This document shows, piece after piece, positions 9,601 through 18,054 of a stretch of DNA of 64,000 nt. Position 1 is the stretch's first letter. The number at the start of each line of letters is the position of its first letter. Origin of the DNA: Planctomycetota bacterium (lineage in GTDB: Bacteria; Planctomycetota; JAJSAM01; JAJVHW01); the NCBI GenBank assembly GCA_021776825.1, contig JAJFFG010000093.1, forward strand, positions 1 to 64,000. The letters run 5' to 3'. The notes below the pieces were generated by a model. The model worked only from the letters and a program-made list of their open reading frames with translations, did no database searches and was not told where the DNA came from. A program made the position numbers and the translations under genes.

Positions 9601-11024
9601 AACAACGCGGGCCGCGCAGTGTCGCCCATCGACCCGATGGGCTCCTTGCCGGTGCGGGCCATCGGGACGAGCACCTTCTCGAACTCCTCGTGCGTGACCC
9701 CGTGGAGGTGGCGCAGCGCGAGGTGCTCCGCCGTAGGCGCCGGCTGCGTCTCCAGCGGGACGATCCGCGCGTCGAACGTGGCACCGCGGTTCTCGCCCGC
9801 CTGGCTGGGATCGAGGAAGTGCAGGTCGCCGGTGCGGAGGTTCATCGTGACGCCACCGCCGGCCGGCAGCGTGCCCTGCGCCTCGATGCGGGCCGGTGCG
9901 ATGTCGAAGGAGCCCGCCTCGGACGCCAGCAGGAAGAGGTCGTCGGTGCGCGTCCAGCGGCACGGGCGGAAGCCGTTGCGATCGAGGCGTGCCCCGATGC
10001 GGGCGCCGTCGCAATAGGTCACGAACGCGGGGCCGTCCCACGGCTCGACGGAGCGGCCCCAGAAGCGGTAGTAGTCGTTGCGCTCGGTGGCCGGCGGCAT
10101 CAGGATCGCCAGCGCCTGCTCGATCTGCGGAATCGCGCTGCGGTGGCGCAGCGCCTCGACCATCTCGTTCAGGCTGAGCGAGTCGCTCGCCCCGTGTCGC
10201 GACAGCAGTTCGTTGGGACCAACGCCAAGATCCTGTTCGCGGGAGTGGCACCACGATCGGTTGCCCAGCACCGTGTTGATCTCGCCGGTGTGAGCGATCA
10301 ACCGCAGCGGCTGCGCGCGCGCCCACGACGTGCGCGTGTTGGTGCTGAAGCGACGATGGAACAGCGCGAACCGCGTCTGGTAGGCCGGGTCGGCGAGGTC
10401 CGGGTAGAACGCCGCGAGGTCCGCCGAGGTCGTGAGCGCCTTGTAGACGATCGTGCGCGAGGACAGCGACGGCATCGAGATGCGCTTCGCGAAGCCCGCC
10501 TCCATCACCTTGGTGCGATTGGTCTGCTTGGCGAGGTAGAGCAGCGACTCGAACGACTCGACCGTGCGCGTGCGCGGCGGACGCTCCACGAACACGTGCC
10601 GGATGATCGGCATGTTCGCGCGTGCGTCCGGACCGAGAACGCCGGGGTTCACGGGCACGTCTCGGTAGCCCGCGACCTTCAGTCCGAAGAAGGCGAACGT
10701 CTCCTCGAAGACGGCGAGCGCCTCCTGCGCCACATCCCCGGGCGGCAGAACGAAGAGCGTCGCGACGGCGTACTTGCCGCGCTCGAGTCCGAGCAGCTCG
10801 AAGGGGATGTCGGTCATGATGCCCGCGCCGTCGCTCGAGCGACCGTCGGCGCCACCCGCGCCGCGGTGCTCGTGGCAGCCCAGGGCACGCAACCCACCGA
10901 GCAGGATCTCGTGACTCGAGGTCCCGGTGCGCGACGCCAGGAAGCCGACTCCGCACGCGCTCGACTCGTCTTTCGTCGCCAGGAACGGGGGGTGCGTCGG
11001 CGCGACGAGGCGGCGGCGTTGCAC
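6606..11024 (-). CDS. gltB: Glutamate synthase large subunit
   Basis: 1472 residues with all parts of the alpha subunit of glutamate synthase: an N-terminal class II glutaminase domain whose nucleophile is Cys24 (ACGVGFLA; the short leader before it would be removed), a central domain, the FMN-binding synthase barrel (GEGGENPSYYADGT, QISGGDGGTGAAS), the [3Fe-4S] motif CIMARICEKNRCPRG, and the C-terminal GXGXG beta-helix. It makes two glutamates from glutamine and 2-oxoglutarate. No small NADPH subunit (gltD) lies in the window; given the neighbouring ferredoxin enzymes, reduced ferredoxin is a possible donor, but this is inferred. GTG start at 11024, preceded by AGGAGA at good spacing. Confidence 0.96.
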   Translation of the reverse strand: MQRRRLVAPTHPPFLATKDESSACGVGFLASRTGTSSHEILLGGLRALGCHEHRGAGGADGRSSDGAGIMTDIPFELLGLERGKYAVATLFVLPPGDVAQEALAVFEETFAFFGLKVAGYRDVPVNPGVLGPDARANMPIIRHVFVERPPRTRTVESFESLLYLAKQTNRTKVMEAGFAKRISMPSLSSRTIVYKALTTSADLAAFYPDLADPAYQTRFALFHRRFSTNTRTSWARAQPLRLIAHTGEINTVLGNRSWCHSREQDLGVGPNELLSRHGASDSLSLNEMVEALRHRSAIPQIEQALAILMPPATERNDYYRFWGRSVEPWDGPAFVTYCDGARIGARLDRNGFRPCRWTRTDDLFLLASEAGSFDIAPARIEAQGTLPAGGGVTMNLRTGDLHFLDPSQAGENRGATFDARIVPLETQPAPTAEHLALRHLHGVTHEEFEKVLVPMARTGKEPIGSMGDTARPALFSDLSRPLFDYLFQTFAQVTNPPLDVLREMLVTDLEVVLGKRPNVFLPKELIPPVIGIGLDSPILSLGDMAALRDVEDRGPAWPSLRPLDIDTCFSLESGARGLRAALDGLAETARKAARTRHRLLILTDRGASDERPPVPSLLALRAVVNSLNRSGLRLECSIVVDTADARTTHQVAALVGFGASAVCPYLALEMARDARHRLLDDVSPDERERHLLDALELGLLKVMSKMGISVVRSYQSAKLFTAVGLSRELVDEFFPGLTSPIGGLTLDHVAADIARRVATAASLGPGDPLIRTHELREDTSGGTGERHAMTARRSRLVHDVIAEEPGSERARAAYRAFVDAGDDVAPVHVRDLVDVRSAAEPIDVASVQSRDEILARFGSGAMSFGAISAQSQADIFRAMRRLGGRCNSGEGGENPSYYADGTHASTKQIASGRFGVTAEYLITGDEIEIKVAQGAKPGEGGQLMGIKVSEGIAHARHTSPGVDLISPAPLHDIYSIEDLKQLIYDLRQLAPESAVCVKLVAGANIGTIAVGVVKAGADVIQISGGDGGTGAASISSMKHAGLPWELGLVEVHHALSSQGLRDVVWLRVDGGLTTGRDVVLASALGADEFGFGKLLLIAVGCIMARICEKNRCPRGIATHDPRFLSKYQGGEDGVVRLLTLIADEVRELLASIAVPSLDALRGRASLLREHPERSEIIAARGIDLSALLAEAPIARTAAETPTYIGPVSDLNARIVEAAGPALDGGAPVEMSFDVRSTDRAVLVRLAGELATRRARLRADAVAAGDTERARDGDLDLPERTIRVTLTGSAGQGFAAFQMPGTDVLLRGEANDSVAKSMSGGRVVVVPHPDATFAPEKNTILGNCVLYGATGGELFVGGCVGDRFAVRNSGADAVVEGAGLHACEYMTNGVVIVLGGVSHNVGAGMTGGVLYLRNEHHHLVHPQYLRKERILPEDETFRALVTRHVEATGSRLGREILEDLPEGCRVFRRYVPR

Positions 11025-11238
11025 GAAGGTCTCCTGGGCCCAAGACGGCGACGGGAACGGCGGCGGTCGCGGCGTGCGCCCGCGCGTCGAGAGCCATCAT
11101 GCGGGATGCGCGCGGAACGCCCACCAGGTCCGCGAGGCGTTCGAGCATGACTCGCGGCCTCCCGGCGGAGCGTCCGACGCGCTGGGCGGGCCGACGCTGT
11201 TGGGCCTCAGCTCCTGTCGACGGCTGCGGAGGGACCCG

Positions 11239-11472
11239 TCAGCCGCGCTGGTGGCGGGACGAGTCGTCCGGGAAGCCGAAGCTGATCGCGTCCTCGCCCT
11301 TGCGGAAGTCGCAGAACTTCGTGTAGTCGCCCGTCGCGACGTCGCGCTCCTCGCCGAAGCAGTAGGGGCACTGCGCGTGCGTGCACGTGTCGTACGCCTC
11401 GCCGGTGCGCCGGCAGCGCAGCATCTTGAGCCGCGCGTCGGGCTGGAACTCGGGGGTCGGGTTGTCGGTCAT
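11239..11472 (-). CDS. Small cysteine-rich protein, possible metal-binding
   Basis: 77 residues, mostly hydrophilic, with five Cys: LRCRRTG, YDTCTHAQCPYCFG and KFCDFRKG, which could form a zinc-ribbon-like site. A good Shine-Dalgarno (GAGGAG, 7 nt before the ATG) supports translation. It sits between the 2-oxoacid oxidoreductase alpha gene (50 nt upstream) and gltB (214 nt downstream), all on the minus strand. No family recognised; a small metal- or cluster-binding partner of these oxidoreductases is possible but only suggested by position. Confidence 0.65.
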   Translation of the reverse strand: MTDNPTPEFQPDARLKMLRCRRTGEAYDTCTHAQCPYCFGEERDVATGDYTKFCDFRKGEDAISFGFPDDSSRHQRG

Positions 11473-11521
11473 CGTGCTCTCCTCTGCGGCGGCTCGGACT
11501 GCGTCGGCCCGCGCTCCCGCG

Positions 11522-12589
11522 TCATGTGGACAGAGCCTCGCGGATCTGCGTCGCTACGTCGTCCGGTGAGGGGACGACACCTCCGGCCCTGCCGTAGAAC
11601 GCGATCGCGCGCGACCCCTCGGCGGCCAGTCGGACGTCGTAGAGCATCTGGCCCATGCTCATCTCGACGTCCAGCACGCTCCCGCGCTCGCTCAGGGCGT
11701 CCATGGCGGCACGCAGCTCCGAGAACGGGAACGGGTTCAACGTGATCGGACGAAACAGGGCGACCTTCAGACCCTCGTCGCGGACGAGGTCGATCGCCGA
11801 CTTGCAGATTCGCGCCATGGTGCCGAACGCCACGACGAGCAGGTCGGCCGGCTCGTCACCGGCATCGAGGTCGCAGCGGCGCTCGCGCTCCGCGATCAGG
11901 TCGTACTTCGCCTTGAGTTTGCGGTTGTGCGCGTCGAGGTCCTCGGGCGTGAGGTAGAGCGAGTTGACGATGCGGCGCTCGCGGCCGTCCGCGCCGCCGA
12001 GCGCCCAGTCGTTGTCGGCGAGCGGCGGGCCGCGCCCCTCACGGTCGAACTCGACCGGCTCCATCATCTGCCCGATCATCCCGTCCGCGCAGACCATGAC
12101 CGGGTTGCGGTAGGTCTCGGACAGTTCGAAGGCGAGCGTCATCAGGTCGACCGCTTCCTGCACCGACGACGGCGCCAGCACGATGACCTGGTAGTCCCCG
12201 TGGCCGTGTCCGCGCGTGGCCTGGAAGTAGTCGCTCTGCGCCGGCAGGATGCCGCCGAGGCCGGGCCCTGCGCGCATGATGTTGATGATCACGCAGGGCA
12301 ACTCGCACGCGGCGATGTAGCTCATGCCCTCGGCCATCAGGCTGATGCCTGGCGATGACGACGACGTGAGGCACTTCACGCCCACCCCCGCCGCGCCGTA
12401 GATCATGTTGATCGAGGCGACCTCGCTCTCGGCCTGCAGGAACACGCCGCCGACCTCGGGCAGCCGCTTCACGAGGTACTCCGGCACCTCCGTCTGCGGG
12501 GTGATCGGATAGCCGAAGAAGTGCACACAGCCCGCGCGCACAGCGGCTTCTCCCAGCGCCTCGTTGCCCTTCATCAGGACCTTGGTCAT
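11522..12589 (-). CDS. vorB: 2-oxoacid:ferredoxin oxidoreductase alpha subunit (VorB-type)
   Basis: 355 residues matching the alpha (pyrimidine-domain) subunit of 2-oxoisovalerate-type (VOR) oxidoreductases, in the form annotated as 3-methyl-2-oxobutanoate dehydrogenase subunit VorB. Diagnostic pieces are MKGNEALGEAAVRAGC, FFGYPITPQTEVPEYL, SSSSPGISLMAEGMSY and MRAGPGLGGILPAQSDY. With beta, gamma and delta parts it oxidatively decarboxylates a branched-chain 2-oxoacid (or 2-oxoglutarate) to an acyl-CoA and reduces ferredoxin, or runs in reverse. Its ATG overlaps the gamma stop (ATGA), so the subunits are translationally coupled. The substrate cannot be fixed from sequence alone. Confidence 0.92.
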   Translation of the reverse strand: MTKVLMKGNEALGEAAVRAGCVHFFGYPITPQTEVPEYLVKRLPEVGGVFLQAESEVASINMIYGAAGVGVKCLTSSSSPGISLMAEGMSYIAACELPCVIINIMRAGPGLGGILPAQSDYFQATRGHGHGDYQVIVLAPSSVQEAVDLMTLAFELSETYRNPVMVCADGMIGQMMEPVEFDREGRGPPLADNDWALGGADGRERRIVNSLYLTPEDLDAHNRKLKAKYDLIAERERRCDLDAGDEPADLLVVAFGTMARICKSAIDLVRDEGLKVALFRPITLNPFPFSELRAAMDALSERGSVLDVEMSMGQMLYDVRLAAEGSRAIAFYGRAGGVVPSPDDVATQIREALST

Positions 12590-13164
12590 CGGACCACCTC
12601 GCTCCCCTGCCGGGCGCTGCGACCCAGCTCCACGCCGCTGCGGAACGCCGTGAGGTTCGCCGGCACGAAGCGCGCCTTGCGGCCCTCGAACTCACGGACG
12701 AGCGACGCCTCCACGGCGTCGACGGGCAGCACGTCCGAGGCGCCGACGTACGCGCCGAGCATGACGAGGTTGGCCGCCCGCTCGCTGCCCGCCACCTCCG
12801 CCAGTTTGCGTGCAGGCACGGCGACCACAACGCAGTCGTGGTCGCGGTCCGAGCCCACATCAATCATGGACGTGTTGATCACGATCACGCCGCCGGGTCG
12901 CACGCGCGGCCCGAACTTCTCGAGGGAGGGGCGACTCATCACGAGCAGGCCCAATGGGCGATCCACGAACGGTGATCCGATCGGCTCGTCCGAGATGCAG
13001 ACGGTGACGTTGGCCGTGCCGCCCCGCATCTCCGGTCCGTAGGACGGCAGCCAGCTCACCTCGCGCTGGAGGCCCATCGCGGCGTGCGCGAGCACCTTGC
13101 CGGCGAGCAACATCCCCTGGCCGCCGAAGCCCGCCATGATCACTTCGGTGAGGTGCGCGCTCAC
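12586..13164 (-). CDS. 2-oxoacid:ferredoxin oxidoreductase gamma subunit
   Basis: 192 residues. Starts with the gamma-subunit signature [19 protein letters not shown], followed by [19 protein letters not shown] and [12 protein letters not shown], which mark the domain that helps bind CoA in this enzyme family. The start is a GTG overlapping the TGA of the upstream fused delta-beta gene by four bases (GTGA); the frame stays open further upstream, but that extension only shadows the neighbour. With the alpha gene (overlap ATGA) and the delta-beta gene it completes one VOR-type enzyme. Confidence 0.93.
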   Translation of the reverse strand: MSAHLTEVIMAGFGGQGMLLAGKVLAHAAMGLQREVSWLPSYGPEMRGGTANVTVCISDEPIGSPFVDRPLGLLVMSRPSLEKFGPRVRPGGVIVINTSMIDVGSDRDHDCVVVAVPARKLAEVAGSERAANLVMLGAYVGASDVLPVDAVEASLVREFEGRKARFVPANLTAFRSGVELGRSARQGSEVVR

Positions 13165-14144
13165 GGCTGCGCCTCCTGCGGCGTGGCCGCGGGTTGCGCG
13201 GCGGGCTCCTTCAGCACGCCGAGCGGGAAGTACGGGATCATCTCGTCCGCGACCCACTGCTCCGACTCGGCCGGGGACAGACCCCAGTTCGTCGGGCACG
13301 TCGAGAGGATCTCGACGAAGCTGAAGCACGTGCCGTCGCGCTGATGCTCGAACGCGCGCTTGATCATCTTCTTCACCGTGATCGAGTGCTTCGCGTCGTG
13401 CGCCGAGCCGCGGGCGATGTACGCGGGAGTGGCCAGCGTCGCCAGCAGTTCCGCGACACGCAGCGGATGGCCGGTGTCCTCGACGTCGCGTCCGAGCGGC
13501 GAGGTCGTCGTGCGCTGCCCGGGCAGGGTCGTCGGCGCCATCTGCCCGCCCGTCATGCCGTAGATGGCGTTGTTGATGAAGATGACGGTGATCTTCTCGC
13601 CGCGATTCGCCGCATGCAGGATCTCGTTGCCGCCGATCGACGCGAGGTCGCCGTCGCCCTGATACGTGAACACGATGCACTCGGGCCGGGCGCGCTTCGC
13701 GCCGGTCGCGACGGCTGGCGCTCGGCCATGAGCCGCCTCGAACATGTCGATGTTGAAGTACTCGTACGCGAGCACCGAGCAGCCGACCGGAGCGATGCCC
13801 ACGGTGCGGCCGAGCAGGCCGAGCTCCTCCAGGACCTCCGCCGTGATGCGGTGGATCACGCCATGAGTGCACCCGGGGCAATAGTGCGTCATGCGCTCCG
13901 TCAGCCCGCTCGTGTTCACGAACGTCTGCTTGTCGCGGTGGTTCCAGACCTCGACGCCCTGGTCGGGACAGACGACAGCGCACATCGTGCAACCGGTGCA
14001 GGCCTCGACGTCACCCTCGTAGATCACGTAGCGGTAGCCGCGCTCGTTGAGCTCCGTGGAGAACTCGATCAGGCCCTTCGGGCAGTGCACGACGCAGCGT
14101 CCGCAACCCTTGCAGCGTGCCTCGTCGATCTCAATCCTAGCCAT
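13161..14144 (-). CDS. Fused ferredoxin (delta) and TPP-binding (beta) subunit of a 2-oxoacid oxidoreductase
   Basis: 327 residues combining two subunits that are often separate. Residues 1-70 are a 2[4Fe-4S] ferredoxin ([14 protein letters not shown] and [15 protein letters not shown]). From about residue 85 the TPP-binding beta subunit follows ([63 protein letters not shown]). The fusion would pass electrons directly from the TPP site to the clusters. ATG start at 14144 after GGAGGGAG; it overlaps the upstream ATPase gene by 8 nt and the gamma gene by 4 nt. The Pro/Ala-rich C-terminal tail looks unstructured. Confidence 0.92.
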   Translation of the reverse strand: MARIEIDEARCKGCGRCVVHCPKGLIEFSTELNERGYRYVIYEGDVEACTGCTMCAVVCPDQGVEVWNHRDKQTFVNTSGLTERMTHYCPGCTHGVIHRITAEVLEELGLLGRTVGIAPVGCSVLAYEYFNIDMFEAAHGRAPAVATGAKRARPECIVFTYQGDGDLASIGGNEILHAANRGEKITVIFINNAIYGMTGGQMAPTTLPGQRTTTSPLGRDVEDTGHPLRVAELLATLATPAYIARGSAHDAKHSITVKKMIKRAFEHQRDGTCFSFVEILSTCPTNWGLSPAESEQWVADEMIPYFPLGVLKEPAAQPAATPQEAQP

Positions 14145-14964
14145 GAGCAGCTCCCTCCCGGCCGTTCGCCGGATGCACCGCAACGGGCTTCCCGATCGGG
14201 ATCGGGTGCGCTGCGGGAAGCGCACTTTCCTCGGTTGCCGCCGAGCGGCGCACGCTCCACGGCGGCAGCATGTGACGAACGAGACGCAGCACCGGCGCAT
14301 CGAGCGCGGCCACGGCGGGGTCCGCCGCGAGCGGTGCCATCGCCGCCACGCAACGCAGCGGCAGACCCGTCTCCTCGGCGACGTCGCGCGCCAGCCGGCA
14401 CCCCGAGACGACGACGTCGGCGGTCGTCTCGTCGATCAGGTGGGCGTTTGCGATCAGGCCGGTCACGCGGAGTCGCGACGACGCCTCGATCGACCGGATC
14501 GCCTGCACGCATCCCGCGCGGTCGCTCGTGAACGGGCGGCGCTCGTTGAGCACCTGCCAGAGCTCGTACGCGCCGTCGTGCAGGAGCGGCCGGAACGACG
14601 ACAGCACGCGGGCTCCCACGTCATCTCCGCCGACGTCGAACAGGGTCAGCACGCCCTCCGGCGGCTGCAGCATGCCCGGCACCTCGCGCATCACGATCGG
14701 CAGGTCGGCCGACGCAAGCGCTCCCGGGGGCACGACGACGCGGACGCCGTGCGACTCCATCAGCCGGCGCGCCTCACGGCTGCGGAAGTAGGGGTTCACG
14801 AGATCGAGATCCGCGAGTTGCACGCGCCGTCCCGACTGCGCCAGCGCGATGGCCAGGTTGACGGCGATCTCCGTCTTCCCGGATCCGTACGCGCCGACGA
14901 TCATCAGCACGCGCACGTCATCGGCGACGAGCCCCGGCGGCAGAGGAGACACGGCGCCGCTCAC
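14137..14964 (-). CDS. P-loop ATPase (CobQ/MinD-like) in the oxidoreductase operon
   Basis: 275 residues. Walker A near the N-terminus ([15 protein letters not shown], residues 24-38), then [18 protein letters not shown] and [16 protein letters not shown], the pattern of deviant-Walker/CobQ-MinD-type nucleotide-binding proteins; [19 protein letters not shown] resembles the specificity region. No membrane helix and no cysteine cluster motif. It is translationally coupled to apbE (GTGA overlap) and to the VOR delta-beta gene (8-nt overlap), so a role in assembling or regulating these flavin/iron-sulfur enzymes is plausible. The family is known to me only in general terms, and no specific function is claimed. 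Confidence 0.75.
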   Translation of the reverse strand: MSGAVSPLPPGLVADDVRVLMIVGAYGSGKTEIAVNLAIALAQSGRRVQLADLDLVNPYFRSREARRLMESHGVRVVVPPGALASADLPIVMREVPGMLQPPEGVLTLFDVGGDDVGARVLSSFRPLLHDGAYELWQVLNERRPFTSDRAGCVQAIRSIEASSRLRVTGLIANAHLIDETTADVVVSGCRLARDVAEETGLPLRCVAAMAPLAADPAVAALDAPVLRLVRHMLPPWSVRRSAATEESALPAAHPIPIGKPVAVHPANGREGAAHG

Positions 14965-15950
14965 GTGACGGTCTCCACGATGCAGGCGTCCGGCGCCACG
15001 GCGCGCAGCACGCTGCGGGCGGCGTCGCGCGGCATGCCGAAGACCGCGGTCGCCGCCGCGTCCGCCGTCATGCACGTCTCCGCGCGGACCGTCAGCGAGT
15101 GCGTGGTCACAGCGCGCGGCGAAGCCGTGCGCGGGTCGAGCAGGTGATGGAAGCGTCGCCCGCCGTGCTCGAAGAACCGCTCGTAGTCACCGGACGTCGC
15201 GATCCCCGCGTCCTCGACGTCGACGCGCCCGACGAGCCGCGTGGGATCGTCCGGCGACCGCACGCCGACGCGCCAGGGGTCGCCGTCCTCCGACCCTCCC
15301 AGCGCGTAGAGATCCCCGCCGACATTGACTAGTCCCTGGCGCACGCCGTGCTCTCGCAGCGCGTCGACGGCACGATCCACCGCGTAGCCCTTGGCAATGC
15401 CACCGAGGTCGAGCGCGGCATCCGCCTCGGTCAGACGCGCAACCGCGCGACTGCCCCAGGTGTCGACGTCCAGCGCCCGGTACAGCCCGCGCGCGGCGAG
15501 CCGCTCGACGCGTTCTCCCGCAGGCGGAGACGTGCGTCGCCCGACGTCCCAGAGCTCTACCGCGCGACCCACACACGGATCGAAACGGCCGTCCGAGGCC
15601 TCGGCCCAGCGCAGCGCCGCGGCGAGCACGCGCGCGGTGTCCGCACCGATCACGACCGGGCCCCGGCCGGCCCGCGCGTTCGCGCGACCGACGTCCGAGG
15701 TCGCGCGGAAGCGGCTCATGCGCCGGTCGACATCGCCGAGCGCCGCGAACGCAGCACCGATGGCGGCGTGGGCGCGGTCGTGGTCTGCGTCGACGACCGC
15801 GACGTCGGCGATCGTGCCCATGATCGGCAGACGCCGCCGGACGAGTCGCGCGCGACGCGAGCGCGCCAGCGGCACGGCCGCCAGCACGAAGGCGCCCGCC
15901 CCGAGGACGAGCAGGTTGCGGCGCGAGGTTCGGATGTGCGCGTCACGCAT
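14961..15950 (-). CDS. apbE: FAD:protein FMN transferase
   Basis: 329 residues. ApbE takes FMN from FAD and attaches it to a Thr of Rnf/Nqr subunits outside the membrane. Signatures: MGTIADVAVVDAD, MSRFRATSDVGRAN, RFDPCVGRAVELWDVGR, LDLGGIAKGYAVDRAVDAL, GLVNVGGDLYALG, and HHLLDPRTASP with a later AETCMTADAAATAVF. The N-terminus (IRTSRRNLLVLGAGAFVLAA) has a twin-arginine-like charge pair and a hydrophobic helix, so export or anchoring is expected. Both targets are in the same operon: RnfG carries DTITGAT and RnfD carries DTITSAT. ATG at 15950 chosen; upstream in-frame sequence is Ala/Arg-rich shadow. Confidence 0.93.
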   Translation of the reverse strand: MRDAHIRTSRRNLLVLGAGAFVLAAVPLARSRRARLVRRRLPIMGTIADVAVVDADHDRAHAAIGAAFAALGDVDRRMSRFRATSDVGRANARAGRGPVVIGADTARVLAAALRWAEASDGRFDPCVGRAVELWDVGRRTSPPAGERVERLAARGLYRALDVDTWGSRAVARLTEADAALDLGGIAKGYAVDRAVDALREHGVRQGLVNVGGDLYALGGSEDGDPWRVGVRSPDDPTRLVGRVDVEDAGIATSGDYERFFEHGGRRFHHLLDPRTASPRAVTTHSLTVRAETCMTADAAATAVFGMPRDAARSVLRAVAPDACIVETVT

Positions 15951-16116
15951 CGTGGTGCTCCGTGGAGTGGGTCCTGAGCGAGCAGCCGCCGCAGCCGCTG
16001 TGGCCGTCGCTCTCCGCGCAACTCTCCGGTCCGGGACAGCCGTGCCGTGCACGGACGAACATCCCGAACACGACGAAGAGCAGCGCGAGGGCGGCGATGG
16101 CGATCACTTCGGTCAT
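15943..16116 (-). CDS. Small membrane protein with Cys-rich tail (NqrM/FeoB-associated-like)
   Basis: 57 residues: one membrane helix at about 4-22 (VIAIAALALLFVVFGMFV), then a short Cys-rich tail with CPGPESCAES and SGCGGCSL (five Cys), ending in a His-containing stretch. Size, topology and position between rnfA (ATGA overlap) and apbE (8-nt overlap) recall NqrM, the metal-binding maturation factor of Na+-NQR that acts together with ApbE, and also the Cys-rich FeoB-associated proteins. I cannot decide between these from sequence; a role in Rnf assembly is inferred from the location. Confidence 0.7.
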   Translation of the reverse strand: MTEVIAIAALALLFVVFGMFVRARHGCPGPESCAESDGHSGCGGCSLRTHSTEHHDA

Positions 16117-16691
16117 GTCGAGCTCAACAGTCCGGCGAAGCCCATGAAGGCCAGGGAGAGGCTGCCCGCGATGATCAGGACGAGCGAGGTGCCGCGCGCC
16201 ATGTCGGGCACGTCGGCGAGTTCGCTCGACTCGCGGATCGACGCCATCAGCACGAGTGCCAACGTGAGACCGGCACCGGCACCCAGCGCGAACGCCAGCC
16301 CTTCGAACAGGCCGTAGCCGCGGTTGGTCTGGAAGATCGCGAGACCGAGGATCGCGCAGTTGGTCGTGATGAGCGGGAGGAAGATCCCGAGCGCGTCGAA
16401 CAGCGCCGGCGAGAGCTTCTTGATGGCCATCTCGGTGATCTGCACGAGCGATGCGATCACGACGATGAACGAGATCAGGCGCAGGTACGGCGCGTGCTCG
16501 AGCACGTACGTGTTCAGGGCCCACGCGCACAGCGACGTGATGGTCAGCACGAAGATGTTGGCGAGCCCCATGCGGAGCGCGGTGGCGACGCGCCCGGACA
16601 CGCCCATGAACGGGCAGAGCCCGAGGAAGAGCGCGAGGGTGAAGTTGTTCACCACGGCCGCCGACACGAAGATCCAGAGCAAGTCGCCCAT
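16113..16691 (-). CDS. rnfA: Rnf complex membrane subunit RnfA
   Basis: 192 residues with six membrane helices. Typical of the RnfA/NqrE side: NNFTLALFLGLCPFMGVSGR near the start, with the Cys that helps hold the intramembrane iron centre, and ITTNCAILGLAIFQTNRGY with the second such Cys in the symmetric half. Rnf couples electron flow between ferredoxin and NAD+ to Na+ or H+ movement across the inner membrane. The start ATG overlaps the rnfE stop (ATGA). Confidence 0.96.
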   Translation of the reverse strand: MGDLLWIFVSAAVVNNFTLALFLGLCPFMGVSGRVATALRMGLANIFVLTITSLCAWALNTYVLEHAPYLRLISFIVVIASLVQITEMAIKKLSPALFDALGIFLPLITTNCAILGLAIFQTNRGYGLFEGLAFALGAGAGLTLALVLMASIRESSELADVPDMARGTSLVLIIAGSLSLAFMGFAGLLSST

Positions 16692-17341
16692 CAGGCACCT
16701 CCTCCTTGGATCGCGTCCGTGGGAGCCGCGTCCCCGTCGCCTGCGCGCCGCTTCTGCCACCAGCTGAGACCCAGCAGCCAGATGCCCAGGGTCAGGAACC
16801 CGCCCGGCGGGAGGATCATCACAACCCACGGTTCGTACGACGGCCCGAAGATGCTGACGCCAAGGAACGTGCCCGCGCCGAGCACTTCGCGCACGCCGCC
16901 CATCATGACCAGCGCGATCATGAAGCCCGTGCCGGTTCCGGCCGCGTCGAGCAGTGCACGGCCGATCGGTCGCTTCGACGCGAACGCCTCCTGCCGACCG
17001 AGGATCATGCAGTTCACGACGATCAGCGCGATGAACGCGCCGAGCGCCTTGTGGACGTCCGGCCGGACCGCCTCGAGCGTCATGTCGGCCACGGTCACGA
17101 AGGTCGCAATGATCAGGATGTAGGTCGAGATCCGCACCTCGTGCGGGATGAAGCGCTTCAGCGCCGCGACGAGCACGCTGGAGCAGCACAGGACGAAGAA
17201 CGTCGCGATGCCCATTGCCAGGCTGTTCTCGACCGAGTTCGTCACGGCCAGTGCGGGACACAGTCCGAGCATCTGGACGAGCACCGGGTTCTCGCGCCAG
17301 ATCCCCCGGATCAGGTCCTGCTGCGCCGTCGTGCCTCTCAC
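16691..17341 (-). CDS. rnfE: Rnf complex membrane subunit RnfE
   Basis: 216 residues, multi-helix membrane protein of the NqrD/RnfE family. Recognised by IRGIWRENPVLVQMLGLCPALAVTNSVENSL cut as two motifs: GIWRENPVLVQMLGLCPALA and TNSVENSLAMG, then FIPHEVRISTYILIIATFV and LIVVNCMILGRQEAFAS. The conserved Cys of LGLCPALA and VVNCMILG match the partner cysteines of RnfA. The C-terminal tail after about residue 195 is hydrophilic. GTG start overlapping the rnfG stop (GTGA). Confidence 0.96.
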   Translation of the reverse strand: MRGTTAQQDLIRGIWRENPVLVQMLGLCPALAVTNSVENSLAMGIATFFVLCCSSVLVAALKRFIPHEVRISTYILIIATFVTVADMTLEAVRPDVHKALGAFIALIVVNCMILGRQEAFASKRPIGRALLDAAGTGTGFMIALVMMGGVREVLGAGTFLGVSIFGPSYEPWVVMILPPGGFLTLGIWLLGLSWWQKRRAGDGDAAPTDAIQGGGA

Positions 17342-18054
17342 CGCGCGTGCTCCCGCGCGTACGCGTCGAGCGCCGGACGCCAGTGCGCGACGGCGTCGTT
17401 GATCGCGCGCAGCACCGTGACAGACGAGATCGTCGCGCCGGTGATCGTGTCGATCTCGTTCGGGGCGGATCCGGCGCCGCCCTTGACGCCGACGAGCGGG
17501 GGCTCGCACCCCGCGAACTGCCCGGTGAACGCCGCGTCCTTCTCGATCTTGTCGCCGAGCCCGGGCGTCTCCTTGCTCTCGAGCACGCGCATGCCGAGCA
17601 GCCGCCCGGTCGCCGCGTCGTAGCCGAAGATCAAGCGGATGACGTCCTGGAACCCCGGGCGCGACGCGCTGATCGCAAAGCCGACCGGCACGCCGTCCGC
17701 GGCGAACCCGTGGTAGACGCGGTCGAGTGTTCGCTCGTCCACGCCGTCGGGCAGTTCCGGCGTCAGGGCCCCGTCGACGAGGTAGAGCGTGTCGTAGCGC
17801 TCGGGCGCCCCCAACACCTCGTTCACGGCCTGCTGGAGCATGAGCTCCTTGTGCGCCTGGATCGCGGGCTGCGTCAGCTGGAAGACGAACACCAGCAGCA
17901 GTCCCGCAAGCGCGCCGCCCGCGCCGAGAGTCGAGAAGAGCCGCCACGCGGGGACGTGCGGTTCCTCGAGGACCGGCGGCGCGGCGGCGGGAGCCCCTGT
18001 GCCGGGAGGAGGAGTGCCGGGAGCAGAAGTGCCGGAAGGAGGAGCGCCGCTCAC
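17338..18054 (-). CDS. rnfG: Rnf complex FMN-binding subunit RnfG
   Basis: 238 residues: a Pro/Gly/Ala-rich N-terminal stretch, one membrane helix at about 35-55 (LGAGGALAGLLLVFVFQL) and an exported FMN-binding domain. The flavinylation motif DTITGATISS places covalent FMN on Thr208, the target of ApbE encoded in the same operon. ESKETPGLGDKI and GQFAG are further RnfG/NqrC hallmarks. The Pro/Ala-rich N-terminus (about 30 residues) is unusual for RnfG and looks like lineage-specific low complexity. GTG start overlapping the rnfD stop. Confidence 0.95.
   Translation of the reverse strand: MSGAPPSGTSAPGTPPPGTGAPAAAPPVLEEPHVPAWRLFSTLGAGGALAGLLLVFVFQLTQPAIQAHKELMLQQAVNEVLGAPERYDTLYLVDGALTPELPDGVDERTLDRVYHGFAADGVPVGFAISASRPGFQDVIRLIFGYDAATGRLLGMRVLESKETPGLGDKIEKDAAFTGQFAGCEPPLVGVKGGAGSAPNEIDTITGATISSVTVLRAINDAVAHWRPALDAYAREHAR

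Noticed and set aside
6492..11150. Very long open frame (over 1500 codons) on the plus strand opposite gltB
   Set aside because: It mirrors gltB codons in antisense; its translation is rich in Arg, His, Gln and Val without domain motifs, whereas the minus strand encodes a full glutamate synthase.
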